A stretch of DNA of 64,000 nt from CALMKX01 sp036274895 (GCA_036274895.1 DASUEU010000075.1:150102-214101), one strand, 5' to 3'; positions 34,689-43,461 are shown, counted from the stretch's first letter. Translations and numbers: made by a program. Notes: generated from the letters alone by a model not told the origin.

Positions 34689-34715
34689 GGGCCGGCCGCA
34701 AAGCCGGCCCTTTTT
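34689..34715 (+). terminator. Strong intrinsic terminator between convergent genes
   Basis: GGGCCGGC (34689-34696), the loop CGCAAA and GCCGGCCC (34703-34710) form a perfect eight-pair stem, followed by TTTTTCTT. It ends the tandem secreted gene pair. On the other strand the run before the stem (AAGAAAAA) makes it only partly suited to ending the flippase transcript. Confidence 0.85.
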
Positions 34716-34720
34716 CTTGC

Positions 34721-36124
34721 TCAGACGGCCTGGCGCTCGGCGAGGAAGGCACGTAAGAGGCCCCGGAAGCGCAGCCAGATCAGCCCCGCGGTGGCGAGGC
34801 CGGCGACGATGGACAGGGCGAAGCGAGCCCAGCTCGCCGCCGGCAGCAGCCAGGCCACTGCGCCCAGCAGGACCAGCGGCACCAGGTAGATCCACAGCAT
34901 GTCGCCCAAGAGCTGGTAGAAAGCGCGGCCGAAGAGCCGCGCCATCCGCCAGCCCATCACCAGGTTGCCGACCAGGAAGAGGTTGGCCACCGCCATCCCG
35001 AGGGCCCCCCACTCCCGGGTGAAGGCGATGCCGAAGCCGAGCAGGGAGACCAGGTTCAGCAGGGTGATGGCCAGCCACAGGCGGTCCTCGCTGCGCACCT
35101 TGAGCACCTCCCCACCCAGCTCCGAGAACACGTCCAGGAACGGTACGAAGGCCAGCACCTTGAGCAGGGCCACGGCCGGCCCCCACTGCGAGCCGAGGAA
35201 GATCGCCACCGCCTTCTCGGCGTTCCAGAACAGAAAGTAGCCGGCGGTCACCTCGAAGAACATCAGGAAGAGGGTGCCCACCCGGAAGGCGATGGCGAAG
35301 CGCTCGGGGTCGTGGCGGTACTCGACCAGGGCCGGCACCAGGGCCCGCGGGAAGACCACCTGGCGCACCAGGAAGGCCAGGCTCCAGGCCCGGACGTAGT
35401 AGCCGACTTCCTCCGTCGTCATGAAGGAGCCGACGATGAAGGCATCCACGTAGCGCACCCCCTGGAGACCGATCCAGACCAGGAACAGGGTGCTGCTCTG
35501 GCGCAGCAGTTCGGGGATCAGCTGGCGGTGCACGTCCAGCGGGAAGCGGCCCCAGGCCCGCCGCCACACCAGGGCGGCGAAGAGGGCGGCCCCCGCGAGG
35601 TCGGCGACCACCAGGCTCCAGGCCCCCCAGCCGGCGAGCGCGAGGCCGATGCCGAGCCCGGCCACCACCAGGCCCCGGCCGATCTCCGGCAGCACCAGGC
35701 GGCCGATCGCCAGCTCGCGCTCGAAGAAGACCTTGGGGGCGGCGGCGATGCCGTCGAGCAGGACCCAGAAGGCGAAGACGCGAAGCACCGCCGGCAGGTC
35801 CGGTCCCCAGGCGGCCGCCAGGGGAGCCCCGAGCAACAGGGCCGCCGTGATGCCGATCCCGGAGATCACGCTGAAGGCGAAGACGGTGCCGTAGGGCTTG
35901 CGCTCGTCGCGCATCAGGTGGAAGGGCAGGCCCAGGTCGCGCAGGGCCGAGGCCACGATCACCACCCGCAGGGCCAGCTCGTAGACCCCGTGATCCTCGG
36001 GGATCAGCAGCCGAGCCAGAAGCACCCGCGAGCCGAAGGTCACCAGCATGCGCACGCCGAGGCTCCAGTAGCTGGCCACGGTCGAGCGCAAGAAGCGCTG
36101 GGGCACGGAGAGGGGGGCGCTCAT
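34721..36124 (-). CDS. Polysaccharide/oligosaccharide flippase (Wzx-like, MOP superfamily)
   Basis: The 467-residue integral membrane protein has 12-14 hydrophobic segments and the N-terminal feature of polysaccharide exporters (RFLRSTVASYWSLGVRMLVTF, then GSRVLLARLLIPEDHGVYEL). Later segments such as FFEVTAGYFLFWNAEKAVAI and FLDVFSELGGEVLKVRSEDR also fit Wzx/PST-type flippases. They move lipid-linked glycans from the cytoplasmic to the periplasmic face. With the GT4, nucleotidyltransferase and GT-C genes nearby it suggests a dispersed envelope-glycan locus. I chose ATG 36124 because the upstream 25 residues are Pro/Arg-rich and unlike the family. Confidence 0.88.
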   Translation of the reverse strand: MSAPLSVPQRFLRSTVASYWSLGVRMLVTFGSRVLLARLLIPEDHGVYELALRVVIVASALRDLGLPFHLMRDERKPYGTVFAFSVISGIGITAALLLGAPLAAAWGPDLPAVLRVFAFWVLLDGIAAAPKVFFERELAIGRLVLPEIGRGLVVAGLGIGLALAGWGAWSLVVADLAGAALFAALVWRRAWGRFPLDVHRQLIPELLRQSSTLFLVWIGLQGVRYVDAFIVGSFMTTEEVGYYVRAWSLAFLVRQVVFPRALVPALVEYRHDPERFAIAFRVGTLFLMFFEVTAGYFLFWNAEKAVAIFLGSQWGPAVALLKVLAFVPFLDVFSELGGEVLKVRSEDRLWLAITLLNLVSLLGFGIAFTREWGALGMAVANLFLVGNLVMGWRMARLFGRAFYQLLGDMLWIYLVPLVLLGAVAWLLPAASWARFALSIVAGLATAGLIWLRFRGLLRAFLAERQAV

Positions 36125-36203
36125 CGGCGCGCGAAGCTTAGCCCAGAGACCCTCCCCTCTCCCCGGGCCAGGAGTGTTGGCCCGGGGAGATCCCCTCACA
36201 GCC

Positions 36204-36515
36204 TCACTGGCATCCGCACGCGCCCTGGCAGTCGGTGGTCGGACCGCCGTAGCAGAACTTGATCTCGCCCAGCGGACAGTAGTAGTCCGTGTAGCGCCGG
36301 CAGTCGAAGTTGGTGTTGCAGGTGTAGTTGGTGCAACTGGAGGCCTGGAAGGCTGTGGGGCCGAGGGGCAGAACCTGGTCGAGATCCACGTCCGCCGGAG
36401 CTGCGCCCGGGGTGTGGGCCGTGGTTGCAGGCCCGTCCGCCACGACGGGCAGGGAGAGGGCGGCGGCGAAGGCGAAGAGGGCGAGGACGAGGGTCACACC
36501 GGCGAGCTTCTTCAT
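36204..36515 (-). CDS. Small exported Cys-rich protein
   Basis: The 103-residue protein starts at ATG 36515 (GGGAGA five bases upstream; an ATG four codons earlier is in frame). It has a signal peptide (VTLVLALFAFAAALSLPVVA) and an Ala/Pro-rich stretch. The last 45 residues contain eight Cys: SCTNYTCNTNFDCRRYTDYY, then CPLGEIKFCYGG and CQGACGC. Eight closely spaced Cys in an exported chain imply four disulfides or a metal-bound knot. I do not recognise the family. It stands alone, upstream of the flippase on the same strand but with an 80-base gap, and it diverges from the next gene. Confidence 0.75.
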   Translation of the reverse strand: MKKLAGVTLVLALFAFAAALSLPVVADGPATTAHTPGAAPADVDLDQVLPLGPTAFQASSCTNYTCNTNFDCRRYTDYYCPLGEIKFCYGGPTTDCQGACGCQ

Positions 36516-36723
36516 GGGTTCTCCCATAGCTTGAGATGGACTGCGCCACCACGGCGCCGTCGGATCTCCCTATGGCGAAGTCCGCGGACAAACAGCATCA
36601 CGCGGCCGTCACACCATCCGGGCTCCTCACCGCCGTTCGTCCCCAGAGCGTCCCGCTCGTCCCACAACGGTCGCTGAGCCGAGGCCGGCCGCGTTGAGAT
36701 GGCCTCCGAAAGGAGGTCCCTCC

Positions 36724-38310
36724 ATGGACACGATCGCCACTCGCTCCGCCCTCAACACCCCGGCTCGCTCGACCCCGGGCTCTCGGACCCTGGCAGCCGG
36801 CGTGGCCCTGGTCCTGGCCCTGGCCGTCGCGAAGCTACTGCTCCACCTGGCGACCACCGGCCGTTTCGGCTACGACTTCTTCGTCGACGAGCTCTACTAC
36901 CTGGCCCTGGCCGAGCATCTGGCCTGGGGCTTCGTCGACGTGCCGCCCCTCTTCCCGGCCCTGACCGCCCTGGTGCGGGCCCTGCTTGGGGACTCGCTCC
37001 TCGCCGTGCGTCTGGTGCCGGCCCTGGCCGGGGCCGGCCTGGTGCTCGCCACCGGCCTCTTCGCCCGCCGGCTGGGGGGCAAAACGGCAGCCATGGGCCT
37101 CGCCGCCCTGGGCGTGCTGGCGGCGCCGGTCTTCCTCGCCATGCACAGCTTCCACACCATGAACGCCCTCGAGCCCCTGTTCTGGCTGGCTGCCGCCTGG
37201 CTGCTGGTGCGCTTGCTCGATGGGGAGGATCCGCGGCTGTGGCTGGCTTTCGGCGCCGTGGCCGGTCTCGGTCTGCTCAACAAGCACTCGATGGCCTTCT
37301 TTGGCGTGGCGCTGGTGGTGGGCCTCGCCGCCACGCCCGCCCGGCGGGCCTTCCGCGAGCGGTGGATCTGGCTGGGTGGGCTGGTGGCGTTCGCCATCTT
37401 CCTGCCCAACCTGATCTGGGTGGCCTCACACGGCTTCCCGCATTTCCAGGTGCTCGCCCAGGTGGCCGAGGACGGCCGCAACGTCTCCCTTTCCCCGTGG
37501 GCGTTTCTGGCCCAGCAGGTGCTGATGGTCCATCCTCTCGCCCTTCCCCTGTGGCTCGGGGGCCTCGTTTTCCTCCTCTGGTCCGGGGCGGGCTCCCGCT
37601 GGCGACCTTTGGGGCTGGCCTTCCTGGTGGCGCTCGCCCTGATGTTTCTGCTCGACGGGCGCGTCTACTACCTGGCTCCGGCCTACCCGATGCTCCTCGC
37701 AGCCGGTGGCGTGGCCCTCGAGCGGGGCGCTCGGCAGCTGGCCCGAGGCTGGGCACTGCCTGCCTATGCCGGGGTGCTCGCCGTGGGCGGTGTAGCCCTC
37801 GCCCCCCTCTTCGTGCCTCTGCTGCCTCCCGAGACCCTGATCCGCTACTCCGAGGCTACCGGGCTCACCCAGCCGCGGATCGAGAACCACCGCCTGGGGC
37901 CTCTACCCCAGCTGCACGCCGACCGCTTCGGCTGGCGGGAGATGGCCGCGGAGGTGGCGCGGGTGTACCGCTCCTTGCCCCCCGAGGAGCAGGCGGTGGC
38001 GGTGGTCTTCGGCCAGAACTACGGCCAGGCTGGCGCCATCGACCTCTTCGGGCCCGAGCTGGGGTTGCCCAAGGCGATCTCCGGCCACCTCGCGTACCAT
38101 GACTGGGGACCGCGAAGCAGCCGAGGCGAGGTGGTGATCGTGATGGACGACGACCGCGAGACGCTGGAGCGCCTCTTCGAGCAGGTCGAATGGGCCGGCC
38201 GGGTGGAACATCCCTACTCGATGCCCTACCAGCACTTCGACCTCCACGTCTGCCGCCGGCTCAGGATGCCGATCGAGGAGCTGTGGCCGCAGGTGAGGAA
38301 ATGGCGGTGA
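36724..38310 (+). CDS. GT39-like membrane glycosyltransferase
   Basis: The 528-residue protein has about eleven hydrophobic segments. The first periplasmic loop, FGYDFFVDELYYLALAEHL followed by GFVDVPPLFP, holds the D-E pair typical of GT39/ArnT-type enzymes that use polyprenyl-phosphate sugars. GLLNKHSMAFFGVALVVGLA and RVYYLAPAYPMLLAAGGVAL are also family-like. The C-terminal 130 residues are soluble. AGGAGG lies eight bases before ATG 36724. The gene overlaps the following histidine kinase by ten bases, so a glycosylation enzyme and a two-component system are translated together. Confidence 0.87.
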   Translation: MDTIATRSALNTPARSTPGSRTLAAGVALVLALAVAKLLLHLATTGRFGYDFFVDELYYLALAEHLAWGFVDVPPLFPALTALVRALLGDSLLAVRLVPALAGAGLVLATGLFARRLGGKTAAMGLAALGVLAAPVFLAMHSFHTMNALEPLFWLAAAWLLVRLLDGEDPRLWLAFGAVAGLGLLNKHSMAFFGVALVVGLAATPARRAFRERWIWLGGLVAFAIFLPNLIWVASHGFPHFQVLAQVAEDGRNVSLSPWAFLAQQVLMVHPLALPLWLGGLVFLLWSGAGSRWRPLGLAFLVALALMFLLDGRVYYLAPAYPMLLAAGGVALERGARQLARGWALPAYAGVLAVGGVALAPLFVPLLPPETLIRYSEATGLTQPRIENHRLGPLPQLHADRFGWREMAAEVARVYRSLPPEEQAVAVVFGQNYGQAGAIDLFGPELGLPKAISGHLAYHDWGPRSSRGEVVIVMDDDRETLERLFEQVEWAGRVEHPYSMPYQHFDLHVCRRLRMPIEELWPQVRKWR

Positions 38311-39470
38311 GCTCACCCATAGATCCTGCTTCCGGGGTTCAGCCCCCGGCGGACGACCGACCCGAAGCGGGTCCTGTCATGACCCGCCGCGGCTTCTTGC
38401 TCTGGTTGGCGGCGGTGCTGGGGATCGGGCTGCTGCTGTTCTGCTATCGCTACCTCGGAGCGCTGGCGGAGGGCGAGTCGGTCGACTTCAGGCGTCCGCT
38501 GGTCAACGAGATGACCGGCTCGCTCGGTGCGGGCCTGCTCTTCTTCGGCGTGCGCGCCTTGACCCGGCGCTTTCCCTTGAACGCCCCAGCCGGCTGGCAC
38601 CACACGCCGATCTACCTGATCTGCCTGGCCCTCTTCGCCGGCTGCCACACCTCCTTCATGTGGGGTTCCCGCTCGCTGCTCTACCTCCTTTTCGGCCTCG
38701 GTGACTTCGACTACGGCCGGATGCCCCTGCGCTACGCCATGGAGCTGCCGATCCAGGCGATCATCTTCACCCTCATGGTCGCCACTCTCCACGCCGCCGC
38801 GGCCTTTCGCGAGGCCCGGGAGCGCGAGGTGCGAGCTGCCCAGCTCTCCGCGAGCCTGGCCAGGGCCCAGCTGGCGAGCCTGGCCGGCAAGCTCCAGCCG
38901 CACTTCCTGTTCAATGCCTTGAACGCCATCTCGGCCACCATGTACGAGGATCCCGCCGCCGCCGACGAGATGCTCGAGCAGCTCTCCGAGCTACTGCGCG
39001 CCTCGCTCCAGCGCGCCGACCTCGAGACCGTGCCCCTGGCCGAGGACGCCGCCCTGCTCGAGCGCTACCTGGCGATCATGCGGGCACGCTTCGGGACCGG
39101 GCTCGAGGCCGAGGTCCACCTCGGCCCGGGCACCGAGGCGGCGCGAGTGCCACCCTTCCTGCTCCAGCCCTTGGTCGAGAACGCCATCCGTCACGGCAGC
39201 CTGGAGCGCTCCGGCCGCGGCAAGATCCGGGTGAGGGCGGAGCAGCTCCCTGAGGGTGTCGAGATCACCGTCGAGGACGACGGCCCTTCAGGCACGGCGG
39301 CGGAACCGGCATCGAGCGCCGGGCTCGGCCTGGGCCTCAAGGCCACCGCCGAGCGCCTGGCCCTGCTCTATGGCGAGGAGCACCGACTGGAGGCCGGGCC
39401 CGGGCCCGGGGGTGGCTTCCGGGTGCGCATCCGGCTGCCCGTGCGAGGGGCCGCGGAGGTGGAGCCGTGA
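38301..39470 (+). CDS. LytS/YehU-type sensor histidine kinase
   Basis: The 389-residue protein has four predicted membrane segments (residues 30-165) and no separate sensor domain. The His_kinase domain of the LytS/YehU class follows: AGKLQPHFLFNALNAISATM contains the phosphorylated His, PPFLLQPLVENAIRHG is the N-box and GLGLGLKATAERLALLYG is the G-box. ATG 38301 lies inside the end of the glycosyltransferase gene; an alternative start is ATG 38379 (MTRRGF), just before the first membrane segment. It overlaps the LytTR regulator gene by four bases. The signal is unknown; membrane or envelope state is a guess from the class. Confidence 0.9.
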   Translation: MAVSSPIDPASGVQPPADDRPEAGPVMTRRGFLLWLAAVLGIGLLLFCYRYLGALAEGESVDFRRPLVNEMTGSLGAGLLFFGVRALTRRFPLNAPAGWHHTPIYLICLALFAGCHTSFMWGSRSLLYLLFGLGDFDYGRMPLRYAMELPIQAIIFTLMVATLHAAAAFREAREREVRAAQLSASLARAQLASLAGKLQPHFLFNALNAISATMYEDPAAADEMLEQLSELLRASLQRADLETVPLAEDAALLERYLAIMRARFGTGLEAEVHLGPGTEAARVPPFLLQPLVENAIRHGSLERSGRGKIRVRAEQLPEGVEITVEDDGPSGTAAEPASSAGLGLGLKATAERLALLYGEEHRLEAGPGPGGGFRVRIRLPVRGAAEVEP

Positions 39471-40219
39471 TCCGCGTGGCGGTGGTCGACGACGAGCCGC
39501 CGGCACGCCGCAAGCTCTGCACTCTGCTCGCCCGGGAAGCCGACGTGGAGGTGGTGGGTGAGGCCGGCAGCGGGCCGGAGGCCGTGGGCCTGCTGCGAGC
39601 CACGCGCCCAGATCTGGTCTTCCTCGACATCCAAATGCCCGGTCTCGACGGCTTCGAGGTGCTCGCCGAGCTGGCCCCGAGCGAAAGGCCGCAGGTGGTC
39701 TTCGTCACCGCCTACGACCAGCATGCTCTGCGCGCCTTCGAGGTCCACGCCTTCGACTACCTCTTGAAGCCCTTCGCACCGTCGCGGCTGGCCGGGGTGC
39801 TGGAGCGGGCCCGCTCGCCGGCGCCGGCGGCCCGGGAAGGGGGGCTCGAGGGCCGGTTGGAGCGCTTGCTCGCCACCCTCGGTGAAGGGCGCCCCACCAC
39901 GCGGCTGCTGGTCGAGCGCGAGAACGGCCGGGAGATCCTGCTGACCCTCGAGAGGGTGGACTTCGTGCGCGCCGAGCGCAACGAGCTGACCTTCCACACC
40001 CGGGACGGCGTCTTCCGCCGCCGCGGCACCCTCTCCGAGCTCGAGACCCGGCTCGACGCCGAGCGCTTCCTGCGCATCAACCGCTCGGAGATCGTCCGCC
40101 TGGATGCGGTGGCCGAGCTCCAGCCCTGGTTCCACGGCGACTACCGGGTGGTGCTCCGGGGCGGCACGGTGCTCTCCTGGAGCCGGCGCTACCGAGCGCG
40201 CGACAAGGACCGGTTCTGA
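39467..40219 (+). CDS. LytTR-family response regulator
   Basis: The 250-residue protein has a receiver domain with the acidic pocket VAVVDDEPPARRKL, the phosphoacceptor in DLVFLDIQMPGLDG and the Thr/Lys signatures VFVTAYDQ and YLLKPFAP. A LytTR DNA-binding domain follows (ILLTLERVDFVRAERNELTF, LSELETRLDAERFLRINRSE). The GTG start overlaps the kinase stop (GTGA). LytTR regulators bind direct repeats about one helical turn apart. I did not identify such sites in this window. The target genes are unknown; the coupled upstream glycosyltransferase is one candidate. Confidence 0.93.
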   Translation: MIRVAVVDDEPPARRKLCTLLAREADVEVVGEAGSGPEAVGLLRATRPDLVFLDIQMPGLDGFEVLAELAPSERPQVVFVTAYDQHALRAFEVHAFDYLLKPFAPSRLAGVLERARSPAPAAREGGLEGRLERLLATLGEGRPTTRLLVERENGREILLTLERVDFVRAERNELTFHTRDGVFRRRGTLSELETRLDAERFLRINRSEIVRLDAVAELQPWFHGDYRVVLRGGTVLSWSRRYRARDKDRF

Positions 40220-40223
40220 GACC

Positions 40224-41753
40224 TCACGGCACCTGGAGGCTCCAGCCCGACGTGTCGCCGGTCTCGAAGCCGTCGCCGAACAGCAGCACCGACGGGTTGC
40301 CGCGGTTCTGGAACAGCTGGATGGTGTCCGCCAGTTCGTCGAAGAGGGCGAAGTCGAGGTCGGAGTCGTTGTCGAAGTCGAGCATGATCGTGCAGGAGCC
40401 GGACTGGGGGGCGTCGAACTCCTGGTGGAAGGTGAAGCTGCCGTCCCCGGCGTTCTTGAACAGGTAGGCCTTGGCGGCCCCGAAGCTCGAGAGCAGCCAG
40501 TCGAGGTCGCCGTCGCCGTCGAGGTCGCCCAGGTCGCTGGCCACCATGCTGCCCCCGGTCGGGTAGTTGGTCACCGGGGCGAGGCCGCCGCTGCCGTTGC
40601 CGAGCAGGATGGCGCCGTTCGAAGCGGCGTTGGCGATCGAGACGTCGAGGTTGCCGTCGCCGTTGAGGTCACCCAAGGCGAGCATCCAGGTGAAGCCGCC
40701 GGCATCAACCGCCACCGGCGCTGCAAAGGTGCCATTGCCGTTGCCGAGCAGTACAGCCACGTCCTGACCGTTGGCCAGCCCGGCCACCAGGTCGAGGATG
40801 CCGTCGTTGTTCATGTCTCCGGCGGCCACCGGCCACTCCCCATCGCCGCCGCCGTCGAAGGTGGCCGGCGCGCCAAAGACCCCGCTGCCGTTGTTCAAGC
40901 GCAGGCGCAGGTTGTTGGTGCTGTAGGCGGAGTTGACCACGTCCCAGTCGGCATCGCCGTCCACGTCGAGAACGGCCACCCCGTGTGGGGCGCTACCGGT
41001 GGCGTAGGTGACGTGGGGAGCGAAGGTGCCGTCGCCGTTGCCCAACACCACGGAGAGGTTGTTGTCCGAGGAGTTGACCACCACGGCGTCGATCTCGCCG
41101 TCGTTGTCGAAGTCCGCGGGCTCGTTCGGGCTGGCCTCGGCGCCGATCGGCGTCACCGGCTGGAACACCGGATGGAAGAGGCCGCTGCCGTCGTCGGTGT
41201 TGAACAGCACCCGCAGGTCGTGGGAGACCTCGTTGACCCCCACCAGGTCGAGCCAACCGTCATGGTCGAGGTCGCCGGCGAAACCGCCGTAGAGCCGGGT
41301 GGTCTCGCCGGCGATGCGGACCGACATCACGTCGATCTCCTCGAAGCTGCGCGAGCCGACGCCGGCGCGGACCAGGAACTGCCAGGAGTAGCCGGCCGAG
41401 CGCAGGGGGGAGCCGTCCTGGGCGGCGAGGGTGTTGGCCAGATTGACGGTGACCAGCTCGCCGGAGGAGAAGGGCCGGGTGGGGGTGAGGGTGACCGTCT
41501 GGTTGCCGTTCGAGAAGACGAAAGCCCCGGACACCGGCCCGCTCCAGCGCCCATAGGCCCGGAAGCTGCCGGCCGTGACGGTGGCCGGGTTGACGGCGCG
41601 GTCGAAGGTGACCGAGAGAGTCGTGGCCTTGGCCGCCATGGTGTGGCGCGGCGGGTTGGTGCTGACGACCGTGAGGGTGCCGGCGAGGGCGGGAGCGGCG
41701 ATGGTGAAGAGCAGGACGGCGAGGAGCGAGGACGGCGAGCCGGCACGGAGCAT
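40224..41753 (-). CDS. Secreted FG-GAP/VCBS-repeat protein with Big_5 domain
   Basis: The 509-residue protein has a signal peptide (LLAVLLFTIAAPALA) and an N-terminal bacterial Ig-like domain (TVVSTNPPRHTMAAKATTLS, the usual opening of Big_5). About nine FG-GAP/VCBS repeats follow, with calcium-binding loops such as GDLDHDGWLDLVGVN, ADFDNDGEIDAVVVN and GDLNGDGNLDVSIAN, predicted to form an integrin-like propeller. It ends with LLFGDGFETGDTSGWSLQVP, a C-terminal motif shared with the kelch-M23 protein in this window. The ribosome site GGGGAG precedes ATG 41753. Surface adhesion or ligand binding is likely; the ligand is unknown. Confidence 0.88.
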   Translation of the reverse strand: MLRAGSPSSLLAVLLFTIAAPALAGTLTVVSTNPPRHTMAAKATTLSVTFDRAVNPATVTAGSFRAYGRWSGPVSGAFVFSNGNQTVTLTPTRPFSSGELVTVNLANTLAAQDGSPLRSAGYSWQFLVRAGVGSRSFEEIDVMSVRIAGETTRLYGGFAGDLDHDGWLDLVGVNEVSHDLRVLFNTDDGSGLFHPVFQPVTPIGAEASPNEPADFDNDGEIDAVVVNSSDNNLSVVLGNGDGTFAPHVTYATGSAPHGVAVLDVDGDADWDVVNSAYSTNNLRLRLNNGSGVFGAPATFDGGGDGEWPVAAGDMNNDGILDLVAGLANGQDVAVLLGNGNGTFAAPVAVDAGGFTWMLALGDLNGDGNLDVSIANAASNGAILLGNGSGGLAPVTNYPTGGSMVASDLGDLDGDGDLDWLLSSFGAAKAYLFKNAGDGSFTFHQEFDAPQSGSCTIMLDFDNDSDLDFALFDELADTIQLFQNRGNPSVLLFGDGFETGDTSGWSLQVP

Positions 41754-41773
41754 GGGAGGTCTCCCCAGAAAAA

Positions 41774-41801
41774 GAAATATGGCTCTAGGACCATATTTCA
41801 A
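41774..41801 (-). promoter_or_regulatory. AT-rich inverted repeat overlapping candidate promoter
   Basis: GAAATATGG (41774-41782) and CCATATTTC (41791-41799) are perfect inverted arms around an eight-base centre, ending 20 bases before the FG-GAP start codon. On the minus strand TTGAAA with TATTTC 16 bases later could be a promoter, so a dimeric regulator bound to the palindrome would cover it. The AT-rich sequence stands out strongly from its surroundings. Confidence 0.45.
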
Positions 41802-41838
41802 CTCGGGCGGGCGGGCAAGGGGGAAGGAGGGTCCCCAT

Positions 41839-41866
41839 GTCGCCCCGAGCGAAGCCGAGGGGCCTC
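41839..41866. repeat. Dispersed 28-bp repeat, copy 2
   Basis: Identical over 28 bases to 4959-4986. It lies upstream of the FG-GAP gene, beside two small palindromes: CGTCGC-TGC-GCGACG and GGCGTCGC-AAA-GCGACGCC, between about 41911 and 41952. The whole stretch 41800-41990 appears to be non-coding repeat material. Confidence 0.8.
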
Positions 41867-41994
41867 GCCTGCACATCTCCGAGGGCTGAGCCCCCCGGCC
41901 AACTTCGATCCGTCGCTGCGCGACGGGGGTTGGGCGTCGCAAAGCGACGCCGCGAGGGTAGCCGGGCTTTCAAGCCCCGGTCTGCCTGATGGAG

Positions 41995-42771
41995 CTACTC
42001 ACACTTGATCTTGATCATCGCCGCTTGCACGTCGCCGAGGAGGTCACTGGCAGTCTGCTTGATACTGTCCGCCCGGCTCTTGACACTGCCGTAGTCCTCC
42101 GCCCCGAATGCTGCGTCGAGGTTTGGCAACTCGGCCAGGAGGCCATCCATCGTCGACTTCAACAAAGTCAGATCCCGCGCGAAGCCTTTGGGTTTCCGTT
42201 TGCAGCCCTCCAACTCGGCGAGTAGCTCCGTTGCCCCGTGCACCATCGTCTTTGCACTCTCGATCGCAACGGCCGCGTCCTGCTTAGCCCTCTCCTTGCC
42301 CACGAGCGCGGCCTCGCGCGCTGCATCGGCAGTCCTCCGAGCCTCATCAGCCAGCTCTTGGACCCGTGTGGCTGAGACCGATCCGAAGAAAGTATCGCCC
42401 TTGGCAACTTCCTTCTGCATGGCATCTCGGTCGGTTCGCGCCTTGGCTATTGGCTCTGGCGCATAGATCTCCGCCCGGGCAGCCAAAGCATCGTCGAACG
42501 CCCGTTTCGCCTCCTCAACCTCTCCCTGCCACTGGTTCCTCGCCTGGGCTTCAACACACCCCTTGCCGAAGGAGAAGCTCAAGAAACCGAAGCCGAGAGC
42601 TGCTGCCAGGGCCAACCCCATGAACCCTCTGGCATCGATGTCCATCCCAAGGAACTTGACCTTCATGTTGTCGTCGGCTGACCGGTTCTTGCGGCTGTAG
42701 TTGTAGGCGAGCAGGATGATCAGCACTGCCACAGCCAAGAAGAGGATGGCCAGGATGTAACAGAAGGTCAC
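41995..42771 (-). CDS. Membrane-anchored coiled-coil protein, unknown function
   Basis: The 258-residue protein has two N-terminal membrane segments (FCYILAILFLAVAVLIILLA and GFMGLALAAALGFGFLSFSF) and then about 170 residues of Ala/Glu/Lys/Arg-rich helix. The helical part includes IYAPEPIAKARTDRDAMQKE and RVQELADEARRTADAAREAA, recalling DUF4398-type envelope helices. I chose GTG 42771 (GGGAGG seven bases upstream); an in-frame GTG lies at 42819. By eye this gene is clearly less GC-rich than its neighbours, and it includes uncommon codons such as TTG and AGT, which hints at a different origin. No partner genes are evident. Confidence 0.75.
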   Translation of the reverse strand: MTFCYILAILFLAVAVLIILLAYNYSRKNRSADDNMKVKFLGMDIDARGFMGLALAAALGFGFLSFSFGKGCVEAQARNQWQGEVEEAKRAFDDALAARAEIYAPEPIAKARTDRDAMQKEVAKGDTFFGSVSATRVQELADEARRTADAAREAALVGKERAKQDAAVAIESAKTMVHGATELLAELEGCKRKPKGFARDLTLLKSTMDGLLAELPNLDAAFGAEDYGSVKSRADSIKQTASDLLGDVQAAMIKIKCE

Positions 42772-42938
42772 GGTTCTTCCTCCCGCTCGTTCGAGCGACC
42801 GCCATCGAGACAGGCTCACTCCCCAGAGGAGCCGCCCAGCGAGCTGCTCAGCCGACCAGGCATCTCAGAACTGCGAGCTCCAGCTCCCTGAAGAGGGCTA
42901 CCAGGAGCGCATTGCGCTGTTTTCGTGAACCTGCCGAG

Positions 42939-42967
42939 AAGCTAGCCGCTCGCTGTGGAAATGTCAA
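42939..42967 (-). promoter_or_regulatory. Candidate sigma70-type promoter
   Basis: On the minus strand TTGACA (42967-42962) is followed 17 bases later by TAGCTT (42944-42939). It would drive the coiled-coil membrane protein gene with a leader of about 160 bases. Confidence 0.45.
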
Positions 42968-43008
42968 CGAGACGCGGACCGTCGAGCCCGCCCTTCTGCT
43001 ACCTCAGC

Positions 43009-43461
43009 TCAGGACTTCCCGGCCAAGGCCAGGCACTCGATCTCGACCCGCGCGCCCCGGGCGAGGCCGCTGACGCCGAGAGCGCTCCGGGCCGGCAGGT
43101 TCTGCCTGAAGAAGGTGACGTAGACCCGGTTCATCGCCGCCCACTCGCCGATGTCGGCGAGCATCACGGTGCACTTGACCACCCGGTCCATCGACGAGCC
43201 TCGCCGCTCGAGCACGGCGCGGATGTTCTCCAGGCACTGGCGGGTCTCGGCCTCGATGCCGCCCGGCACCAGCGCTCCGCTCGAATCGGTGCCCAGCTGG
43301 CCTGCGAGGTAGAGCATCGGGCCGACCTGCACGGCCTCGGAGAAGGGCAAGTCGCTCCTGCCCTCGACGGGGAAATAGCGCACGGGAGTGCTCATGCTCG
43401 AAGTCTCCGCGCAGCCGGCCAGGAGGCCGAGGGTCACGAGCAACCGCAGCGCTCGCATCAT
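43009..43461 (-). CDS. Exported RidA-family lipoprotein
   Basis: The 150-residue protein has a lipoprotein leader (LRLLVTLGLLAGC) followed by a RidA/YjgF domain: PVRYFPVEGRSDLPFSEAVQ, MLYLAGQLGTDSSGALVPGG, QCLENIRAVLERRGSSMDRV and FFRQNLPARSALGVSGLARG. The Arg in PARS and the terminal VEIECLA are the residues that bind and deaminate imine or enamine intermediates in active RidA. Classical RidA is cytosolic; this one is predicted to be lipid-anchored outside, so its substrate is likely different. ATG 43461 overlaps the stop of the radical SAM gene (ATGA); a second ATG follows directly. Confidence 0.85.
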   Translation of the reverse strand: MMRALRLLVTLGLLAGCAETSSMSTPVRYFPVEGRSDLPFSEAVQVGPMLYLAGQLGTDSSGALVPGGIEAETRQCLENIRAVLERRGSSMDRVVKCTVMLADIGEWAAMNRVYVTFFRQNLPARSALGVSGLARGARVEIECLALAGKS

